Shown: in pieces, positions 60,207-64,000 of the stretch
Layout: each line of letters begins with the position of its first letter
Position numbering within the stretch: position 1 is the first letter of the stretch
Assembly (NCBI GenBank): GCA_002841335.1
Contig: PHEY01000001.1
Coordinates: 248,964-312,963 of the forward strand
Direction: 5' to 3'
Length of the DNA stretch: 64,000 nucleotides
Origin: Actinobacteria bacterium HGW-Actinobacteria-2
Lineage (GTDB): Bacteria; Actinomycetota; Actinomycetes; Propionibacteriales; Propionibacteriaceae
Notes under the pieces: generated by a model
Databases searched by the model: none
The model's input: the letters and a program-made list of their open reading frames with translations, nothing else
Told to the model about the DNA's origin: nothing
Position numbers and translations under genes: made by a program

Positions 60207-61847
60207 ATGGTTCATGAACGCGCCGGGCAGGTGGCCCGCCCAGAAGATCTGATCGACCCCGATGCCGTGGTCGCTGCCTACTTCGACCTGGTCCCTGATC
60301 CCGACGACCCCGACCAGCAGGTCGTGTTCGGCACCTCGGGCCATCGCGGCTCCAGCCTGGACGCCGCGTTCAACGAGGCGCACATCGCCGCCACGACGCA
60401 GGCGATCGTGGAGTACCGCGCCGGCCAGGGCACCACCGGACCGCTGTTCATCGGCAAGGACACCCACGTCCTGTCCGGCCCGGCCTGGCGGACCGCCATC
60501 GAGGTGCTGGTCGCTAACGGGGTAGCCGTCCACGCCGAGAACGATGAGGACTTCACCCCCACGCCGTCGGTGTCGCGGGCGATCATCACCTACAACCGCG
60601 ACCACACCGGTCCGCGCGCCGACGGCATCGTGGTCACGCCGTCGCACAACCCGCCCCGTGACGGCGGCTTCAAGTACAACCCCCCGAACGGCGGCCCGGC
60701 CGACACGGACGCCACCGGTTGGATCGCTGCTCGGGCCAACGAACTGCTGCGCGATCCGTCCGCGATCAGGCGGGTCAGCTACCAGCAGGCCTCGCCCCAG
60801 GTGACGCGTTTCGACTACCTCGCCGCTTACTGCGAGGATCTGCACAACGCGCTCGACCTGGACGCGATCCGCTCCGCCGGGGTGCACATCGGCGCCGACC
60901 CGCTCGGCGGGGCGTCTGTGCAGTACTGGGGCTACATCGGCGAGCGTCTGGATCTCGACCTGACCGTGATCAACCCCACCGTGGACCCGACCTGGCGGTT
61001 CATGACCCTGGACTGGGACGGCAAGATCCGGATGGACTGCTCCAGCCCGTACGCCATGGCCAGCCTGATCGCGAATCGTTCCCGCTTTGCGGTCTCCACC
61101 GGCAACGACGCCGACTCCGATCGTCACGGCATCGTCACCCCCGACGGCGGCCTGATGAACCCCAACGCCTACCTCGCGGTGGCCATCGAATACTTGTTCA
61201 GCCATCGTCCGCAGTGGAACCAGAACGCCGGGATCGGCAAGACCCTGGTGTCCAGTTCGTTGATCGACAAAGTCGCCGCCGATCTCGGCCGACGGCTGGT
61301 CGAGGTCCCGGTCGGGTTCAAGTGGTTCGTGCCGGGCCTGATCTCCGGGGAACTGGGCTTCGGCGGTGAGGAGTCCGCCGGAGCGTCCTTCCTGGCTCGG
61401 GACGGCAGCACCTGGACGACCGACAAGGACGGCATCCTGCTGGCGCTGCTGGCCAGTGAGATCACCGCCGTCACCGGCTCGTCGCCGAGCCAGCTGTACG
61501 CCGCGTTGGAGGCTCGCCACGGCGCCTCCAGCTATGCCCGCATCGATGCCCCGGCCAGTCGCGAACAGAAGGCCAAGCTGGCCAAGCTCAGCGCGACCGA
61601 CATCGCCGCCACCGAACTCGCCGGCGAACCGATCACCGCGATCCTCACCCACGCCCCCGGCAACGGCGCGGCGATCGGCGGATTGAAGGTGACCACCGAA
61701 TCGGCGTGGTTCGCCGCCCGTCCGTCCGGCACCGAGAACGTGTACAAGATCTACGCCGAGTCCCTGCGCGGGGCGGAGCATCTTAGTCGCGTCCAGGCCG
61801 AGGCGAAGCTTGTGGTCGATGCCGTCTTGACCGATCCGACTGTGTAA
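60207..61847 (+). CDS. pgm: Phosphoglucomutase, alpha-D-glucose specific
   Basis: A 546-residue alpha-D-phosphohexomutase interconverting glucose-1- and glucose-6-phosphate. The phosphoserine loop is VTPSHNPPRDGGFKYN, the Mg loop is STGNDADSDRHGIVT, the sugar loop is GFGGEESAGASF, and the phosphate-binding loop is ARPSGTENVYKIYAES. The N-terminus GQVARPEDLIDPDAVVAAYF is typical of this Pgm class. It supplies glucose-1-phosphate and fits functionally with the nearby glg genes, although it is a separate transcription unit, divergent from the ybbN-like gene. Confidence 0.96.
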   Translation: MVHERAGQVARPEDLIDPDAVVAAYFDLVPDPDDPDQQVVFGTSGHRGSSLDAAFNEAHIAATTQAIVEYRAGQGTTGPLFIGKDTHVLSGPAWRTAIEVLVANGVAVHAENDEDFTPTPSVSRAIITYNRDHTGPRADGIVVTPSHNPPRDGGFKYNPPNGGPADTDATGWIAARANELLRDPSAIRRVSYQQASPQVTRFDYLAAYCEDLHNALDLDAIRSAGVHIGADPLGGASVQYWGYIGERLDLDLTVINPTVDPTWRFMTLDWDGKIRMDCSSPYAMASLIANRSRFAVSTGNDADSDRHGIVTPDGGLMNPNAYLAVAIEYLFSHRPQWNQNAGIGKTLVSSSLIDKVAADLGRRLVEVPVGFKWFVPGLISGELGFGGEESAGASFLARDGSTWTTDKDGILLALLASEITAVTGSSPSQLYAALEARHGASSYARIDAPASREQKAKLAKLSATDIAATELAGEPITAILTHAPGNGAAIGGLKVTTESAWFAARPSGTENVYKIYAESLRGAEHLSRVQAEAKLVVDAVLTDPTV

Positions 61848-61857
61848 AGCTGGAGTC

Positions 61858-62301
61858 ATGAACAACGACGATCTGTTTGTCTGCATCGATCACGTCGGCC
61901 TGGCGGTCCCCGACCTTGACGAGGCCATCAAGTTCCACACCGAAGTCCTCGGCTGGCGAGTGCTGCACCGCGAAACCAACGAGGAGCAAGGCGTCGAGGA
62001 GGCGATGATCGGCACCGGCGAACAGGGCCCCGAGAACGCCCAGATCCAGCTGTTGGCGCCGCTGAACGAGAACTCCACGATCGCCAAGTTCCTGGCCAAG
62101 AACGGACCGGGGATGCAGCAGCTGTGCTACCGAGTGACCGACCTGGACCGCACATCGGCGATTCTTCGTGAGCGCGGCGTCCGCCTGCTCTACCCCGAAC
62201 CGAAGATCGGCACCGGTGGATCACGGATCAATTTCGCCCACCCCAAGGACGTCGGTGGCGTGCTTTTGGAGATCGTTCAGCCGGCCGCGTCCGCACACTG
62301 A
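61858..62301 (+). CDS. mce: Methylmalonyl-CoA epimerase
   Basis: A 147-residue vicinal-oxygen-chelate enzyme that racemises methylmalonyl-CoA at C2, joining propionyl-CoA and succinyl-CoA metabolism. Metal ligands are in CIDHVGLAVPDLDEAIKF (His), the central glutamine/histidine region (MQQLCYRVTDLD) and VLLEIVQP (Glu). GGAG lies 2-6 nt before the ATG, which is 10 bp after the pgm stop. The mutase subunits are not in the window. Confidence 0.93.
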   Translation: MNNDDLFVCIDHVGLAVPDLDEAIKFHTEVLGWRVLHRETNEEQGVEEAMIGTGEQGPENAQIQLLAPLNENSTIAKFLAKNGPGMQQLCYRVTDLDRTSAILRERGVRLLYPEPKIGTGGSRINFAHPKDVGGVLLEIVQPAASAH

Positions 62302-62313
62302 TCGGAGCCTGTC

Positions 62314-62340
62314 GCCCGGTGTCGTCAGACGGCACCGGGC
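62314..62340. terminator. Strong hairpin after mce
   Basis: Twelve base pairs (one G-T) pair GCCCGGTGTCGT with ACGGCACCGGGC around a 3-nt loop. It starts 12 bp past the mce stop and has no T-run. It probably ends pgm-mce transcription and overlaps the -35 zone of the next promoter. Confidence 0.5.
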
Positions 62341-62343
62341 CGC

Positions 62344-62349
62344 TACGAT
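62344..62349 (+). promoter_or_regulatory. -10 element of the DivIVA-like gene
   Basis: TACGAT, about 28 bp before the GTG at 62378, would give a short leader containing the ribosome site GGGAGG. Confidence 0.4.
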
Positions 62350-62377
62350 GCTGGCCTAACGACTACGGGAGGCAAGC

Positions 62378-63556
62378 GTGACCTACGACGACACTTCGGG
62401 CTTGGATCTGTTTGACGAAACCGCCACCGCGGTAGGCAACTTCCCGCAAGCGTTACGTGGGTACGACAAAGGGGCGGTTGACGCCTACGTCCGCGATGTG
62501 GAGGCCCAGCTTTCTCGCGCCAAGGCCCAGATTCGCCAGCAGCAGAAGCAACTGGCCGCTGCGGCAGCCAAGACTGACGACACCGACTTCTCCAAGCTGG
62601 GCGCGCACGCCCGCGGGATGCTGCGTTCGGCAGAAGCCCAGGCCAACGAACTGCTGACCACTGCGCAGAACAAGGCTAAGGAAATCGTCACCCAGGCCGA
62701 AGCCGAGGCTGAGCGCAAGGCCGAGGAGGCTCTCGCTAACGTCGAAGCCAGCCGCGCGCAGTCCGTCGACAGCTTCGCCGAACTGCGCAGACAGCTGAGT
62801 GAGCAGAACGCCGCCGATCTGGCCGGGGTCAAGGACCAGGCCACCCTGATTCGTGAGGCCGCCGAACGCCAAGCCGAGCAGATCATCGCCGAAGCCCAGG
62901 CGCAGGCGAAGCTGATCGCCGAGAAGAACAACACCGAGTGCGAGGCCAAGCTCGCCGAGGCCGAACGGCACTACGCCGAGCAGCAGGTGGCCCTGGCCCA
63001 GCAGAAGGAAGCCGACCTGGCCTCGCTGAAGCTGTCGCAGGAGGAGTCCGCCGCCGCGCTCGATGCGCTGGTGGCGTCGGCCCGCTCCCAGGCAGAGACC
63101 TACCAGACCAAGATCGAGTCCGACTCTCAGACGTGGGATCAGCGCCGCGAGGCCGTCCTGGCCGAGGCCGAGCGCACTCGTCAGGCGGCCGAGGCCGAAG
63201 CTGCCACCATCGTGTCGGCCGCACGGGCTGAGGCCAAGACCGTCCATGCGAAGGCGATCAAGGTGGCCGAAGAAAAGAAGGCCAAGCTGGAGTCCGCCGT
63301 GGACCTGCTCGCCGGACGGCAGAAGGCGATCCTCACGCAGCTCAACGAGCTGTACGCCATGGCCGGCAAGAGCGTCTCGGAGTTCACCGAATCCGACGAG
63401 GCTGCGCCGGCGCCGACCGCCGAGGTCACCGAGCCCGAGGTCACCGAGCCCGAGGTCGCTGAGGCCGAGCTCGCTGAGGCCGAGGTCATCGATGCCGAGC
63501 AGACTGAACTTCCCGAGAGTGAGCAGACCGTTCTCCTGGGCAAGAAGTCGGAGTAA
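62378..63556 (+). CDS. DivIVA-like coiled-coil protein
   Basis: A 392-residue acidic protein. A DivIVA-type N-terminal motif (FPQALRGYDKGAVDAYVRDV, about residues 22-41) is followed by roughly 300 residues of Ala/Glu/Gln/Lys-rich heptad sequence predicted to form a long coiled coil. The C-terminal tail contains five 5-residue repeats of the type E-V-T-E-P / E-V-A-E-A. Such proteins are cytoplasmic scaffolds of polar growth or cell-wall synthesis; an exact role is not assignable. GGGAGG lies 5 nt before the GTG. The AI-2E-family gene follows after 3 bp. Confidence 0.7.
   Translation: MTYDDTSGLDLFDETATAVGNFPQALRGYDKGAVDAYVRDVEAQLSRAKAQIRQQQKQLAAAAAKTDDTDFSKLGAHARGMLRSAEAQANELLTTAQNKAKEIVTQAEAEAERKAEEALANVEASRAQSVDSFAELRRQLSEQNAADLAGVKDQATLIREAAERQAEQIIAEAQAQAKLIAEKNNTECEAKLAEAERHYAEQQVALAQQKEADLASLKLSQEESAAALDALVASARSQAETYQTKIESDSQTWDQRREAVLAEAERTRQAAEAEAATIVSAARAEAKTVHAKAIKVAEEKKAKLESAVDLLAGRQKAILTQLNELYAMAGKSVSEFTESDEAAPAPTAEVTEPEVTEPEVAEAELAEAEVIDAEQTELPESEQTVLLGKKSE
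63422..63496 (+). repeat. Five 15-bp tandem repeats encoding acidic pentapeptides
   Basis: Units such as GAGGTCACCGAGCCC (63422 and 63437, identical) then three diverged copies (63452, 63467, 63482) encode EVTEP-EVTEP-EVAEA-ELAEA-EVIDA. They are in frame with the DivIVA-like gene; copy number may vary between strains. Confidence 0.85.
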
Positions 63557-63559
63557 GCC

Positions 63560-64000
63560 ATGACCGTTCCCCCTGCTGACCCCGGACCCGACGCCGTCGA
63601 CGCCGTTGCGGCTGCGGCCGCCGCCGACCCCGCCGGTGAACCGGGCAGCAGAGGGTGGTTGCGGCGCTGGCGGCGAATCACCCAGCCCACTCCCCCGGAC
63701 CTCAACCCCGGGACCACCGACGACCCCAGTCGCACCAGCTTGCTGGATCGCAGCCCGCTGCAGATCGGCTTCTTCGGCACCATCGGGGCGATGGCCGCGG
63801 TCGCCTTGGTCTCGACCGTGGGCGCCTTGGGATCCATCCTGCTGCTGGTGCTCTTCTCCTTCGCCCTCGCCTTGGGCCTGAATCCGGCGGTGAGTTGGTT
63901 CCACAACCGTGGGCTTCGGCGCGGTCTGGCGGTCGTGGTGGTCGCCCTGGTTGCACTGATCCTGCTGGGCCTGGCGATGTGGGCGCTAGTCCCGGTGATC
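63560..64000 (+). CDS. AI-2E family transporter (N-terminal part, cut by window edge)
   Basis: 147 codons are visible. A Pro/Ala-rich cytoplasmic N-terminus of about 70 residues is followed by the first hydrophobic helices (FFGTIGAMAAVALVSTVGALGSILLLVLFSFALALGLNPAVSWFHNRGLRR and AVVVVALVALILLG). The GLNPAVSWFHNRG segment is typical of the AI-2E/PerM family of polytopic permeases, most of which have no known substrate. The ATG follows the DivIVA-like stop by 3 bp, so the two are probably cotranscribed. Confidence 0.8.
   Translation, partial: MTVPPADPGPDAVDAVAAAAAADPAGEPGSRGWLRRWRRITQPTPPDLNPGTTDDPSRTSLLDRSPLQIGFFGTIGAMAAVALVSTVGALGSILLLVLFSFALALGLNPAVSWFHNRGLRRGLAVVVVALVALILLGLAMWALVPVI

Noticed and set aside
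59274-61886. An 870-codon open frame on the minus strand that could be read as one giant protein
   Set aside because: Only its last 292 codons (from ATG 60152) encode the thioredoxin/TPR protein. The rest is antisense to the clearly conserved pgm gene and is a high-GC shadow.

Overview
This is a high-GC chromosomal segment from an actinobacterium (Actinomycetota). Several marker genes point that way: a dual-function PriA instead of a separate HisA and TrpF, a GlgE-type maltosyltransferase with maltokinase, mycobacterial-type gene orders (yebC-ruvC-ruvA; iscS-mnmA-metE-like-ligA), many GTG/TTG starts, and TAnnnT -10 boxes placed 6-7 nt before start codons. A methylmalonyl-CoA epimerase and the general gene style make a Propionibacteriales relative plausible, but the genus cannot be fixed from the sequence alone. 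The content is almost entirely core metabolism and information processing. I see no prophage, insertion sequence, CRISPR array, tRNA or rRNA.

Layout. 1-1.1 kb: ruvA (cut by the window edge) and ruvC, preceded by a clear LexA/SOS box inside a well-spaced promoter; ruvC carries an apparent frameshift. 1.1-4.5 kb: yebC, a lipoate-ligase homologue with inverted domain order and two GNAT acetyltransferases. 4.4-11 kb: a minus-strand run GT2 glycosyltransferase - polysialyltransferase-like protein - hisD-hisC-hisB-hisH-priA, nearly all with 4-base stop/start overlaps. 11.1-14.4 kb: DUF554 membrane protein, YbaK deacylase, CYTH-CHAD protein and a small membrane protein. 14.5-18 kb: dnaE. 18.1-21.2 kb: DUF1697 protein, arginase and a large polytopic membrane protein. 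21.3-27.3 kb: gltB-gltD (glutamate synthase).

27.5-36.1 kb is a second minus-strand biosynthetic run: response regulator - histidine kinase - hisI - trpE - small membrane protein - trpC - trpB - trpA - lgt. Together with the his operon and PriA, this ties histidine and tryptophan synthesis across two loci. hisF, trpD, trpG and a separate trpF are not in the window. 36.1-36.7 kb is the only long gene-poor stretch; it holds a perfect 19-bp inverted repeat and a possible 48-residue ORF. 36.7-39 kb: serC-serA, closed by a UUCG-loop terminator. 39-44.5 kb: gatC-gatA-gatB, VanZ-like protein and a DEAD/DEAH helicase. 44.6-50.9 kb: ACT-domain protein, a single-pass membrane protein, then iscS-mnmA-metE-like-ligA.

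50.9-59.2 kb is a complete alpha-glucan module: glgX, glgE, maltokinase, glgB and a GNAT-like/Nudix fusion. treS is not beside it. 59.3-64 kb: a thioredoxin-fold/TPR co-chaperone lacking the CxxC motif, phosphoglucomutase, methylmalonyl-CoA epimerase, a DivIVA-like coiled-coil protein and the start of an AI-2E-family transporter.

I did not find a convincing new multi-gene system. The observations most worth following are the SOS-box-controlled ruvCA with a disrupted ruvC, the eight-helix histidine kinase pair next to hisI-trpE, the polysialyltransferase-like/GT2 pair fused onto the his operon, and the 19-bp inverted repeat.
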